64,000 bases of DNA from Pseudomonadota bacterium. Lineage in GTDB: Bacteria; Pseudomonadota; Alphaproteobacteria; Rhodospirillales; Magnetospirillaceae. Position 1 is the stretch's first letter; the number at the start of each line of letters is the position of its first letter. This document shows, piece by piece, positions 1-7,753 of the stretch. The DNA is taken from positions 1 through 64,000 of the forward strand of contig JAJXWP010000019.1 in NCBI GenBank assembly GCA_021781575.1, read 5' to 3'. A program made the position numbers and the translations under genes. A model generated the notes under the pieces. The model was not told the DNA's origin, ran no database searches, and worked only from the letters and a program-made list of their open reading frames with translations.

Positions 1-74
1 ATGGCCATTACCGGGGCGATGATCGCAGCGGCAATAAAAATTGACCTTCGCTTCATGGCTGACCATCGCTTCAT
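1..74 (-). CDS. Partial secreted protein, N-terminal signal peptide only
   Basis: The start codon (72-74) overlaps the stop of the upstream Cys-rich gene in an ATGA arrangement, and the reading frame stays open to the window edge. The visible 24 or so residues are a classic signal peptide: MKRWSAMKRRS followed by a hydrophobic IFIAAAIIAPVMA stretch. An in-frame second ATG at 54-56 is an alternative start. The two ATGs lie in an imperfect 18-bp tandem (CGCTTCATGG twice). It is probably the third gene of the secreted-protein operon; the mature protein is not in the window, so its function is unknown. Confidence 0.6.
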   Translation of the reverse strand, partial: MKRWSAMKRRSIFIAAAIIAPVMA

Positions 75-1267
75 GGTGGCGCCCAATACGAACTGGTGCA
101 TGTCTGGCTTATGACGGCGCAGGTATGTCCATAAGTGGTTCCTGAAGTCGTCCATACGTAATATTCTTCCCATTGACAGGCATCGGAAGTACAGGAACCG
201 GACATGGCTGGCCACGAAGTGCAGTCGGAATAGCAAGTCATGCCAGGGAGGCCATTAGGGATGCAATCATTAAATGATCCAAGACTACAAAAGTATTGGG
301 TGGTTGTTGTCGTCCAAGTGCACGTTCCCACAGTGGAACTTCCTGTGTTGCATGTCGTGTCGGTGGCCACATACGATGATCCATTACATGCATAAGAATA
401 AACCGGTGTGCAGCACGGCCCCGTCGTGCAGCCCTGCGAGGTCGTGTTGCTGCCGCCGCAGGTGCCGTAGTTGGTGTAGGTGACACTCTGCGTGCCGGCA
501 TTGCCGCCGCAGGGGCCTTGGCACGCCCCGGTCGACGATATCTGCCAGTTGTTGGTGCAGCAGGAAATCGAGCAGGAATTGGTCGCTGTCGCATTGCCGC
601 AGCTGTCATAGGTCGTCGTGGTGCCGGTGGTCGTCGGACAGGAGGCCGAGCAGGCGCTGGTGTAGGCGTTGGCGCTGCAGCCATAGCTCAAGGTGCCGCC
701 CTGCCACTGGCCGTCGGTGTTCGGCTCGGCCACCCCGTTGCTGCCGCAGGTAAAGGTCGCGGTTTCGGTGTACGGCAGCCCCCACTGATCGGTGCAGGTG
801 GCGGCGGCCGTGCCGGTGGCGCCGTAGACGCCATAGCCCGTGGTGCCGGCATTGTCGGTGCCGGCACCGGTGATCGTCGCCTGCTCGGTGCCGCCGGCGG
901 CGCCGTTGCACAGGGTGACGGCGGCCGGCCGGCAGCAGACGGCCGATGCGGTCTGCCCGGCCGAATACATGTCGGCGGTCGGCGGATGGGTCGGCGAAAT
1001 CGCCGACAGCCAATCGGCGGCGTTTGCGTATGGCAACGCCTGGATTTTGCTGTCCGCATTGGTGATCTGCCGGCACGGCCCGACGGCGTTGCCTGTCCGC
1101 ACCGGATCGATGAACAGCGACTGCCCCGGCGCCACCAGCGCCACCCCCGGCCCGCCGCCGACATCCACCGTCGGAGCCTGCGGCGCCGCCGGCCCGGTCT
1201 GCGCCATGGCACATCCGGGCAGGCCGGCCAACAGTAAGACAAGGAAGACGAGGCGGCCAACGGTCAC
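71..1267 (-). CDS. Cys/Thr/Ser-rich secreted protein
   Basis: 398 residues from a GTG start that overlaps the stop of the upstream gene (GTGA). The first 22 residues are a signal peptide; LAGLPGC at residues 13-19 is only a weak lipobox, so lipidation is uncertain. The mature protein is very rich in Cys, Thr, Ser, Gly and Asn, with paired or closely spaced Cys (CC, CSxSCP, CxGPC), suggesting a disulphide-stabilised extracellular or cell-surface protein. No family was recognised. Its position next to the pilus and mating operon makes a surface or adhesion role attractive, but that is inference. Confidence 0.75.
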   Translation of the reverse strand: MTVGRLVFLVLLLAGLPGCAMAQTGPAAPQAPTVDVGGGPGVALVAPGQSLFIDPVRTGNAVGPCRQITNADSKIQALPYANAADWLSAISPTHPPTADMYSAGQTASAVCCRPAAVTLCNGAAGGTEQATITGAGTDNAGTTGYGVYGATGTAAATCTDQWGLPYTETATFTCGSNGVAEPNTDGQWQGGTLSYGCSANAYTSACSASCPTTTGTTTTYDSCGNATATNSCSISCCTNNWQISSTGACQGPCGGNAGTQSVTYTNYGTCGGSNTTSQGCTTGPCCTPVYSYACNGSSYVATDTTCNTGSSTVGTCTWTTTTTQYFCSLGSFNDCIPNGLPGMTCYSDCTSWPAMSGSCTSDACQWEEYYVWTTSGTTYGHTCAVISQTCTSSYWAPP

Positions 1268-1641
1268 GGGCGAGTCTCGTTTGATGGAAGGACAAGCAGT
1301 GCCTGTGACAGGACCTGGTTAAACAGCCCGGCACTTCCGGTCGGGCATCGACCACTTCCTTCTTGATAGTAGACGGGCGCCGCGATCGGTCCGGCCCACT
1401 GCAGGTCGCCGCCTTGCACAAATTGCAGTGCATCATCGGCCGGCACTGGCCCATGGAGAAACGACCGAGCACAAAGCGGCCGATCAAATGCCAGGATATC
1501 GCCGCCCTGGTTAACCGGCATATGTTCGACATGCGCCCCCATCGCCACCAGGAGCGGCGGCAAAACGGTCGATTCGCCCGCCACACACACGCCCACGGGC
1601 AACAAAATCACCAGGGTTGCGGCCAGTAGCGTAGTCTTCAT
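1264..1641 (-). CDS. Small exported protein of unknown function
   Basis: About 125 residues. The chosen start MKTTLLAATLVILLPVGVCVAG gives a clean signal peptide and is preceded by AAGGGGATAAG, a good ribosome-binding site; a longer in-frame ORF starting at 1719 would run across the promoter and is rejected. The mature part has a few Cys and no recognised domain. It is the first gene of a minus-strand operon (this gene, the Cys-rich protein, the partial gene), all predicted to be exported. Confidence 0.65.
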   Translation of the reverse strand: MKTTLLAATLVILLPVGVCVAGESTVLPPLLVAMGAHVEHMPVNQGGDILAFDRPLCARSFLHGPVPADDALQFVQGGDLQWAGPIAAPVYYQEGSGRCPTGSAGLFNQVLSQALLVLPSNETRP

Positions 1642-1679
1642 CTTATCCCCTTGGCCTTCGGTCGTCGCAGTGATGCACG

Positions 1680-1732
1680 TTGACGAAGTGTGTAATTGTG
1701 TGCAGAATACGCACAACAAGCACGTCCGTCAA
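1680..1732. promoter_or_regulatory. Overlapping face-to-face promoters of divergent genes
   Basis: On the plus strand a TTGACG box (1680-1685) is followed 17 nt later by CAGAAT (1703-1708), pointing to the RHH gene. On the minus strand a TTGACG box (1727-1732) is followed 17 nt later by TATTCT (1704-1709), pointing to the secreted-protein operon. The two -10 boxes occupy the same bases, so polymerase could use only one at a time. The outer GTTGACG/CGTCAAC boxes also form a dyad that a repressor could bind. Confidence 0.55.
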
Positions 1733-1777
1733 CACACAACTGCATACATCCGCATACATTTGCACTGGGCATTGAAG

Positions 1778-1930
1778 ATGAATAAAACCGCTGCGATCTC
1801 TCTACGAGTACCCGCCGAGGTGAAGGAGGCGGTGGAGAGGGCCGCCAAAGACGATGAGCGGACCGTGGCGGCGTATGTGCAGCGACTGCTCGTTCAGCAT
1901 CTGCGTGCCACTGGCTATTTGACGAAGTAG
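1778..1930 (+). CDS. Small ribbon-helix-helix (Arc/CopG-like) regulator
   Basis: 50 residues starting MNKTAAISLRVPAEVKEAVE; the ISLRVP strand followed by VKEAVERAAKDDERTVAAYVQRLLVQHL fits the strand-helix-helix pattern of RHH dimers, with S/T at the inter-helix turn. The longer upstream ORF includes the promoter region and is not used. It is divergent from the secreted-protein operon and ends 9 nt from the converging end of pilV. It may regulate its own gene and the divergent operon. Confidence 0.7.
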   Translation: MNKTAAISLRVPAEVKEAVERAAKDDERTVAAYVQRLLVQHLRATGYLTK

Positions 1931-1939
1931 TCGGCGACA

Positions 1940-3097
1940 TTATTGCTGTTCCTGTGCAGTCATTGGCCGGCGCTCGCCCGATGCCGGGTCCAGCCCGCCG
2001 ACCTCGCCCTGCAATTCGTCGACGCGTCCGGCCAGCACCTTGACCGCCTCGATCAGCGGGGCCACCAGGATGTCGTATTTGACCGCCAGGTAGCCGTCCG
2101 GTTGTTTCTTCACTGCTTCCGGCAACACTTTCTGCACTTCCTGGGCCACCACACCGAGATCATCCGAACCGTCGGCCTTCCATTGGAAGCGGTGCCCTTT
2201 CAGTCGCTCGATCAATTTCAGCGGGTTCTCGATATTGCGTATGTTCTTTTTCAGGCGTGCATCGGACGAGTGATAATAGATCGGCGCGGTAATACTTGTT
2301 GATGCCACGATGGTAGTGGCATCCACCGTGTTCATGTTCGAGGTGCCCGACGGAATCACATAGTATGTATTATCCGCATAGTCGGTCAGCTTCCCGGCAA
2401 TGACCTGGTCGGTCGCCGTCACATCGAAGGCATTGGTGATGTTGTGCCCGTTCATGTTGATATCGGTGTGCATCGTCGCACAGTCGGTATTGCCTGGCTG
2501 GAAGTAGCGGCAGAGCCACGGCGCCGCCTGCTCGCCGCCCTGAAACAGGATGCCGGCCGCCAGATGACCACTGGTCGGGATGTAGGCGGCCGTCCCACCG
2601 GCGTTGAACGACGCCAGCGATTGCACCCAGTAGGTGCCCAATCCTTTCACGCAAGGCACGCCGCAGGGGCTGGGGTCGGTGGAATAGGGCACATAGGCGC
2701 CGTATTTGCCGATCAGCGCGGCTGCCGTCAGCAGGCGGTTGGCGGGGATGGCATCGCCGCCATAGGAGACGACGACGCCGAGCAGGCCGGAGACGCCGGA
2801 CTGTTCGACGAGCACCGCATGGTTCTGGCGCCAGGGATTCATCCCGTTGCCGACCAGATAGCCGGCGGCCTGCAGCGTGGCCGGGGTGATCACCTGCGGT
2901 GTGGCGGCCGAGGCATAGACGGTAGTCCAATTGTCCTTGATGTACTGCGCCGCGGCATCGCGCACCGCGGCGATCTCCCAGGCGGCGGTGGCGGCCAGCT
3001 GGGCGTCCTGAAAACTCTGCTGCATCGGCAGGAACGATGCCATCAGCAGCACCGCAGCAACGAGGGTGATCATTAGTTCGAGAATGCCGCCGAGCAT
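1940..3097 (-). CDS. pilV: PilV-like minor pilin with C-terminal peptidase S74 chaperone domain
   Basis: 385 residues; the start ATG at 3095-3097 follows AAGGAGACGGCGC. The N-terminus MLGGILELMITLVAAVLLMASF is prepilin-like (short leader, Gly-Gly, hydrophobic helix) but without the canonical Glu at +5. The middle has paired Cys (CGVPC near residue 160, CRYF and DC near 205-215) as in PilV tip adhesins. Residues about 275-370 form a peptidase S74 / intramolecular chaperone domain: SSDARLKKNI start with the Ser/Lys dyad, GVVAQEVQKVLPEAV, then YDILVAPLIEAVKVLAGRVDELQ coiled coil. In phage tail spikes this domain drives trimer folding and then cleaves itself off. It is the last gene of the pilus operon. 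No rci recombinase or shufflon repeats are seen. Confidence 0.8.
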   Translation of the reverse strand: MLGGILELMITLVAAVLLMASFLPMQQSFQDAQLAATAAWEIAAVRDAAAQYIKDNWTTVYASAATPQVITPATLQAAGYLVGNGMNPWRQNHAVLVEQSGVSGLLGVVVSYGGDAIPANRLLTAAALIGKYGAYVPYSTDPSPCGVPCVKGLGTYWVQSLASFNAGGTAAYIPTSGHLAAGILFQGGEQAAPWLCRYFQPGNTDCATMHTDINMNGHNITNAFDVTATDQVIAGKLTDYADNTYYVIPSGTSNMNTVDATTIVASTSITAPIYYHSSDARLKKNIRNIENPLKLIERLKGHRFQWKADGSDDLGVVAQEVQKVLPEAVKKQPDGYLAVKYDILVAPLIEAVKVLAGRVDELQGEVGGLDPASGERRPMTAQEQQ

Positions 3098-3108
3098 GCG
3101 CCGTCTCC

Positions 3109-3597
3109 TTAATCCAACACTTCGGCGATGCCGGCGACGCCAGCCGGCACGCCAGCGGGCAGCGGCACCACTCCACCCTGTGGCGAGGCTATGGTGCCGG
3201 CCGCGGTGATTCCGATGCTGCCGCTGTAGCCCTGCTCTTCGGCCAGGGCTTGGGCGATGTTGGGGGCGCGGTACCGGTAGCGGGTGCTGTCGTAGTAGGT
3301 GATTCCCACCACATAGGTTCCGCTCGTACCGATCACCGATACCACCCCTGCCGGCACCAGCCATGGCGGCGGCATCACCAGCGCCGTGGTTACGTTGCCG
3401 GTCGCCGCCGGGTTGGCTGTGTGGTAGGCCTGCAGTGCCTGCTGCTGCACCATGATCGCCACGGCCAGCTCGCGGACATCATTGACCGCGCGGACGGTGC
3501 TGCCCGGGGCCCCGACGTCAGCCGGCGCGAAGACCAACGGCAGGCACGCTATCGTGGCCATGATCAGGAGAATGATGGAAAACATGGGACCGCCCAT
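3109..3597 (-). CDS. pilM: PilM-like inner-membrane pilus protein
   Basis: 162 residues: a single N-terminal membrane segment (FSIILLIMATIACLPLVFA), then VRELAVAIMVQQQALQAYHTANP followed by ATGNV, PPPWLVPAGV and a hydrophobic beta-rich tail. This order (TM, amphipathic helix ending in Y..xNP, G-V, P-P-W) resembles the small PilM proteins of IncI-type thin pili. In R64 pilM precedes pilN; here it lies between the second ATPase and pilV, 4 nt after the former and 11 nt before the latter. A pseudopilin-like role is an alternative. Confidence 0.55.
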   Translation of the reverse strand: MGGPMFSIILLIMATIACLPLVFAPADVGAPGSTVRAVNDVRELAVAIMVQQQALQAYHTANPAATGNVTTALVMPPPWLVPAGVVSVIGTSGTYVVGITYYDSTRYRYRAPNIAQALAEEQGYSGSIGITAAGTIASPQGGVVPLPAGVPAGVAGIAEVLD

Positions 3598-3601
3598 GGC
3601 A

Positions 3602-4561
3602 TCACCCCGTCTCGCCGGATACCCGCCACTGGCGGGCCGCCTGTGATTCCATCTCGCCCCGGAGATGTTCGAATTTCCGATTGCGAATCAGCGTCGCAAC
3701 ATTCGGCGAGCCAAACAGCGCTTTAACCCGTGTCAGCGGGTGACGGTCGGCGTCAGGCTGAGGATCAGGATCGAGGTGCACCAGCGCGACCAGGCCTTCA
3801 GCAATCATCGCCGCCACGGTCTGTTCCTGGCCGGCATCGCTGGCCATCGTCAACAGGCGTTGTGTCGCGTCGACAGGGCTCCCGGCGTGCAAGCAAAAGA
3901 TTACCGTATACCCGGCGGCAGCCGCCTTGATTGCCTCGCGTGCGGCATCCGCTGTGCGGATCTCACCGATGTACACATGCCTCATACCGGACCGCAGCGA
4001 TTCCATTACTCCGGCTCCGAGAGCGTTTTCCTCCCGCTCCCATTGCCAGCAATATCCGTCCTTCCACGCCCCCTCCATGGGGAGTTCGGGGGGGTCTTCG
4101 ATGCTCACGCCGGCGCTCGAATATAGTTCGAGCCAGGTGGTGAAGATGGCGCTTGCGGTCCATGTCTTTCCTGCCCCAACCCGGCCGGTGACGATTACCA
4201 TGCCCTTCCTGCCGCCGATGTCCACCAGGCGCTCGGCTAACGGCGGCGGCAGTGCCGTTTCGGTGAGATGCGGTACCCGTGAGGGTAGACGACGCAGATT
4301 ATAGGTCTCCGTCTCTTCCCTACGCCCGGAGCGAAACCACTTCACGCGCAGCAATGTATCGCCACACTCAGCGATGAATGCCGGCCGGCCGCGCCGCTGA
4401 GCAACGACAGACTCATGTAGATCCCTGACGTCCCGGTAGGAGGCGCGGCGTAGCGGCGCGCCGGGCCGCGCCGTATACCGCACCTCGGCTGTTCCGGCCC
4501 TCAGCACTATCCAGACGTCGCACCAAGTCCCATCATCCACCCATGACATCGGACTATTCAC
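3602..4561 (-). CDS. PilT/VirB11-family secretion ATPase
   Basis: 319 residues with Walker A GRVGAGKT at 126-133, an Asp-box-like IEDPPELP, Walker B-like HVYIGEIRTADAAREA and a His-box CLHAGSPVDATQRL. It lacks the large N-terminal domain and the tetra-Cys zinc site of extension ATPases, which puts it nearer to retraction (PilT/PilU) or VirB11-like enzymes. The start overlaps the end of pilS (ATGA). R64-type thin-pilus operons have one main ATPase (PilQ); this second one could power retraction or modulate assembly. Confidence 0.8.
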   Translation of the reverse strand: MNSPMSWVDDGTWCDVWIVLRAGTAEVRYTARPGAPLRRASYRDVRDLHESVVAQRRGRPAFIAECGDTLLRVKWFRSGRREETETYNLRRLPSRVPHLTETALPPPLAERLVDIGGRKGMVIVTGRVGAGKTWTASAIFTTWLELYSSAGVSIEDPPELPMEGAWKDGYCWQWEREENALGAGVMESLRSGMRHVYIGEIRTADAAREAIKAAAAGYTVIFCLHAGSPVDATQRLLTMASDAGQEQTVAAMIAEGLVALVHLDPDPQPDADRHPLTRVKALFGSPNVATLIRNRKFEHLRGEMESQAARQWRVSGETG

Positions 4562-5094
4562 TGTGCTTCGACTAGGATGGTGTTGCCGGCATTGGTCGCC
4601 ACATTACAGGCCCCTTGCGCCTCCGCGACGGTGATTGGAAAAGTGGTGATGGCGGTGCCGCCGTTCACCGTCACCGACAGGTAGCCGGTGGAGGGGATTT
4701 GTTTTAGGATCTTGTTGCAATCTGCTTGCAACACTCCTGGATCGCTGATCGTGAACGATCCGCCGGCGCCGGCAATCGTATAGTCCTGCCCGTAAGTGTT
4801 CAGAATCGCCGTGCCGCCGGTAGAGCGCAGGCTGCCAATATCCTGATTGGTGATCAGCGCCGCGGCGATACCCGTTGCCGGATAGGTCTCTCCTTGATAG
4901 GTGCGACGTACCGAGCTGACCAGCCCGTTAAGGGCATTCCATTCCGATGTCGCTGTCGCCCATTTATAGACGCCGAAGGCAATGCCGCCCATGATGCTGA
5001 CGATGATCAAATTCGTGGTCAGATCAATCATCGTCTCGCCCGCGCCGCCGATCCCGCCTTTTTGTTTCCGATACTTTTTTGCAAGTGCAAACAT
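4558..5094 (-). CDS. pilS: PilS, major type IVb prepilin
   Basis: 178 residues. A 19-residue basic leader (ALAKKYRKQKGGIGGAG) precedes ETMIDLTTNLIIVSIMGG, the N-terminal helix that packs the pilus core. By alignment with TcpA-type pilins (MTLLE) the peptidase would cut after Gly19, placing Asp24 at the +5 position normally held by Glu. Two Cys near residues 124 and 163 match the D-region disulphide of type IVb pilins. AAAAGGAGACACAAC supplies a strong ribosome-binding site and a 35-nt gap precedes the gene, fitting high expression of the major subunit. Confidence 0.85.
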   Translation of the reverse strand: MFALAKKYRKQKGGIGGAGETMIDLTTNLIIVSIMGGIAFGVYKWATATSEWNALNGLVSSVRRTYQGETYPATGIAAALITNQDIGSLRSTGGTAILNTYGQDYTIAGAGGSFTISDPGVLQADCNKILKQIPSTGYLSVTVNGGTAITTFPITVAEAQGACNVATNAGNTILVEAQ

Positions 5095-5129
5095 GTTGTG
5101 TCTCCTTTTGGACGCAATGTTCTCGCCTT

Positions 5130-6233
5130 CTACCTCACCATTTGCCCTTGGTTCTGCATGATATCCATAAAGGCAGAGAGGTTAAACGCTGAGACAATAC
5201 TGTAGATAATGAATAATAGAGCTATTCCGACAATGAGCATGACTGCCACACCCATGACGGTGGACATCTGCAAGAATTGCTGTTGCAGTTCCTTGGTATC
5301 ACGATCGACCATCGCTTCCAGGTGTCGCGCCATATCATCCGGCGTCGATTCGATATCGCTGATGTCGTCGATTGTGTCCGGAGAGGGAAATCCGTGACCG
5401 CTGCTGGCCATTGCCTCACCGAGACTTAGGCCATCCTCCACCCAGCGCGCGATTGCATCGACGCGCTCTTTGAGCCATGGGTTCCGCGCTTCGCCTAATG
5501 CGGTTAGCGTTTCCAATTCGGTGCGCCCCCCGCCCCACATCGCCGCGTAGCCAAGCAGAAACGCACCCCCTTGGACTCGCCGATACTGTGTCCAGGGCCA
5601 GATATGATGATCGAGCCATACCCGCCACGGCCCGCATGCCAGCGGCAGACTCCAGCGCACGGCAACGACAATCACAGCGAACGGCAGCGGTGCCAGCCAC
5701 GCATGGCCTGCCAGAAAACTCAGCATGAAGGAGGGCGGCACGCCTTGCCGTGCCTGCATGGAGAGCACGTTGGGCATAACAAAATGCCCCACCACCCACA
5801 GCATGCCGAACAACATCACCAACAGCAGCCCCGGGTAAAACAACGCGGCTGAGGCCATGCTGCGCCGGGAGAGGGTTCGTTCGAGCAAGGCCGCGGCGCG
5901 ATCAAGCCCCTTGTCATCGGGCGCGGCGGCAATGATCAGCAGTTCCTCGGTCGGCACCCACTCCTTCAGAAGGATGTCGATGGTATCGCCTTCGTGCTCC
6001 ATCTGCCCGGCCCACCGGCGTAGAATCATCGCTTCGCGCGATTTCGGGGCAGTTGCCGCCTTGCGATCGGCCATGCGTCGCACTGTCTCCAGCATCGGAC
6101 GACTCATGCGGTAGCGAGCGGCCAAGGCAGTATAAAGCCGCAGCCGCCACTTCGGATGACGCAGCACCCAGCGGCGATCTGCCGCCAGGTTCTCCCTTTT
6201 CGTGCCGCGCAGCCTGCTTAGGTATTCAAGCAT
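5130..6233 (-). CDS. pilR: PilR, inner-membrane platform protein (GspF/PilC family)
   Basis: About 367 residues. The start at 6231-6233 (MLEYLSRLRG) is chosen because GGTGGAGGTGATTCG precedes it, although it overlaps the end of pilQ by 16 nt. Three membrane segments are visible (ALFYPGLLLVMLFGMLWVVG, WLAPLPFAVIVVAV, VMGVAVMLIVGIALLFIIYSIV), separating two cytoplasmic helical repeats with the family pattern LxxGxxLxEAM (here VEDGLSLGEAMASSG). It anchors the PilQ ATPase under the growing pilus. Confidence 0.88.
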   Translation of the reverse strand: MLEYLSRLRGTKRENLAADRRWVLRHPKWRLRLYTALAARYRMSRPMLETVRRMADRKAATAPKSREAMILRRWAGQMEHEGDTIDILLKEWVPTEELLIIAAAPDDKGLDRAAALLERTLSRRSMASAALFYPGLLLVMLFGMLWVVGHFVMPNVLSMQARQGVPPSFMLSFLAGHAWLAPLPFAVIVVAVRWSLPLACGPWRVWLDHHIWPWTQYRRVQGGAFLLGYAAMWGGGRTELETLTALGEARNPWLKERVDAIARWVEDGLSLGEAMASSGHGFPSPDTIDDISDIESTPDDMARHLEAMVDRDTKELQQQFLQMSTVMGVAVMLIVGIALLFIIYSIVSAFNLSAFMDIMQNQGQMVR

Positions 6234-7753
6234 CGAATCACCTCCACCGGATCGATTTCGCCGCTGGCGACAAACCGTTGGGCTCGCTGCAACAGCGGCA
6301 CTCCGCCATTGGTTTGCCAATGCACGAGGGCGCGGCTGGTATCGCCATCGACCAGCAACTCAATCAACCGGTTGTCCAGCCGCATGATTTCGGTAATTAC
6401 CTTCCGACCGACCAGGTAGCCGCCGCGACACTTCGCACAGCCCTTGCGATCCGGCATGTACACCCCCCCTTTGTCGTCAAACACATCGGCCAGCCAGGGT
6501 GGGCAGTAGCCCTCCCATTGGCCCCGCTCTAGTGGGCGGCGGCAGTGCGGACACAGTCGCCGCAGCAGCCGTTGTGACGACACGCCCTTTATCACCCCCT
6601 GGTTGCGTAACATCGAGGCCGACACGCCAAGATCCATCAGGCGAGCGATCGCTTGCATACAACTGTCCGTGTGCAAGGTGGTCAGCACCTGGTGGCCGGT
6701 GAGCGCGGCGCGCACCGCGATCGCGGCGGTATCCTCCGAACGAATTTCCCCGAACAGCAGGCGGTCTGGGGCGCTGCGCAGAGCGGCCTCCAAGGCCTTG
6801 CGGTAGGATAGCGCCACGTCATCATCGGTGGCGGTCCTCACTACGTCGATCTGATCCACGTTGTCGTGGCGGATGCGGATTTCGATCGGATCCTCCGCCG
6901 TCACCCAGTGGTCGCCGGGAAACATGTTGAGCAGCCGGGCGAGCAACCCATGCAAGGTGGTGGTCTTGCCGGCGCCGGTCGGGCCGGTCACCACGACGAC
7001 CCCTGATGCAACAAAGATCATCGCATCAAACTGTTCGATTTCCTCTTCGGAGAAATGCAGTGCTTTAAGGTCAATGTGGCCTTCGGCCGGCGTCGGCATG
7101 AGTCGAACAATGACGCTCTCGCCGGTGAAGCCAACCGCCAGCTTCTGCAAACGCACCGATTGCAGCCCCGGCGGTAGGCCCGAGGTGATTTGCCCGACCT
7201 GATGCACGCCTTCCTGATAACTCCGCTCGGACGACCCTTCCATGCCGGCCCAGGCCATGATGGTGCGGATGAATTGCTTGGCATAGGCCGGCTCCCACCG
7301 ATGGGAAATCAACGGCTCCATATGACCGTCGACAATGGCAAACACCCGCCCCTCGCGCCGGTCAGCGCGGATGATCAGGTCGCTGACACCTCCCCGTTCC
7401 ACCGCCTTGGCCAGAATGCTGTAGGCGTGATCGCGCATTTTGGCGTCATCAATACCGACCAATACATGATTCGCCGCCGCCTGTTTTGGGTGATGGTGAT
7501 AGAGGCCGCGGATGGTGCCGGGGTCAACGATCGTCGGTTCGCCCACCCCAATCTGCATGGCCTTCGCCAGTGCCAGCACACCGGTCACTTCTGGGTGACC
7601 GTCTGCCCCTTCGACCACGAAGAAACGGCCTGACGCGAACAGGGCCATCATCTTGCGGGTGTTGTCCGAACAATGTGGACCGAGCGCGGCTGTCGGTGCG
7701 GTCAACAGAGCATCGCCGGGCTCGATGGCTATCGGTTTGACAAGCTCGTTCAT
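6218..7753 (-). CDS. pilQ: PilQ, pilus extension ATPase (GspE/PilB family)
   Basis: 511 residues. Walker A GPTGAGKTTT near residue 255, an Asp box (AEDPIEIRI), Walker B DRLLFGEIRSEDTA, and a His box (TTLHTDSCMQAIARL). A C-terminal CPHC...CAKC tetracysteine zinc site (about 400 and 440) is typical of extension ATPases. It overlaps pilP (ATGA) and pilR. It would power insertion of PilS subunits into the pilus. Confidence 0.93.
   Translation of the reverse strand: MNELVKPIAIEPGDALLTAPTAALGPHCSDNTRKMMALFASGRFFVVEGADGHPEVTGVLALAKAMQIGVGEPTIVDPGTIRGLYHHHPKQAAANHVLVGIDDAKMRDHAYSILAKAVERGGVSDLIIRADRREGRVFAIVDGHMEPLISHRWEPAYAKQFIRTIMAWAGMEGSSERSYQEGVHQVGQITSGLPPGLQSVRLQKLAVGFTGESVIVRLMPTPAEGHIDLKALHFSEEEIEQFDAMIFVASGVVVVTGPTGAGKTTTLHGLLARLLNMFPGDHWVTAEDPIEIRIRHDNVDQIDVVRTATDDDVALSYRKALEAALRSAPDRLLFGEIRSEDTAAIAVRAALTGHQVLTTLHTDSCMQAIARLMDLGVSASMLRNQGVIKGVSSQRLLRRLCPHCRRPLERGQWEGYCPPWLADVFDDKGGVYMPDRKGCAKCRGGYLVGRKVITEIMRLDNRLIELLVDGDTSRALVHWQTNGGVPLLQRAQRFVASGEIDPVEVIRCLNT

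Noticed and set aside
606-1586. Long minus-strand frames of 190-326 codons overlapping the secreted-protein operon
   Set aside because: They are frame-shifted shadows of the high-GC genes, with Arg/Pro-rich low-complexity products and no start signals.
1940-3097. Shufflon at pilV
   Set aside because: No recombinase gene and no repeated 19-bp recombination sites were seen around the pilV 3' end.
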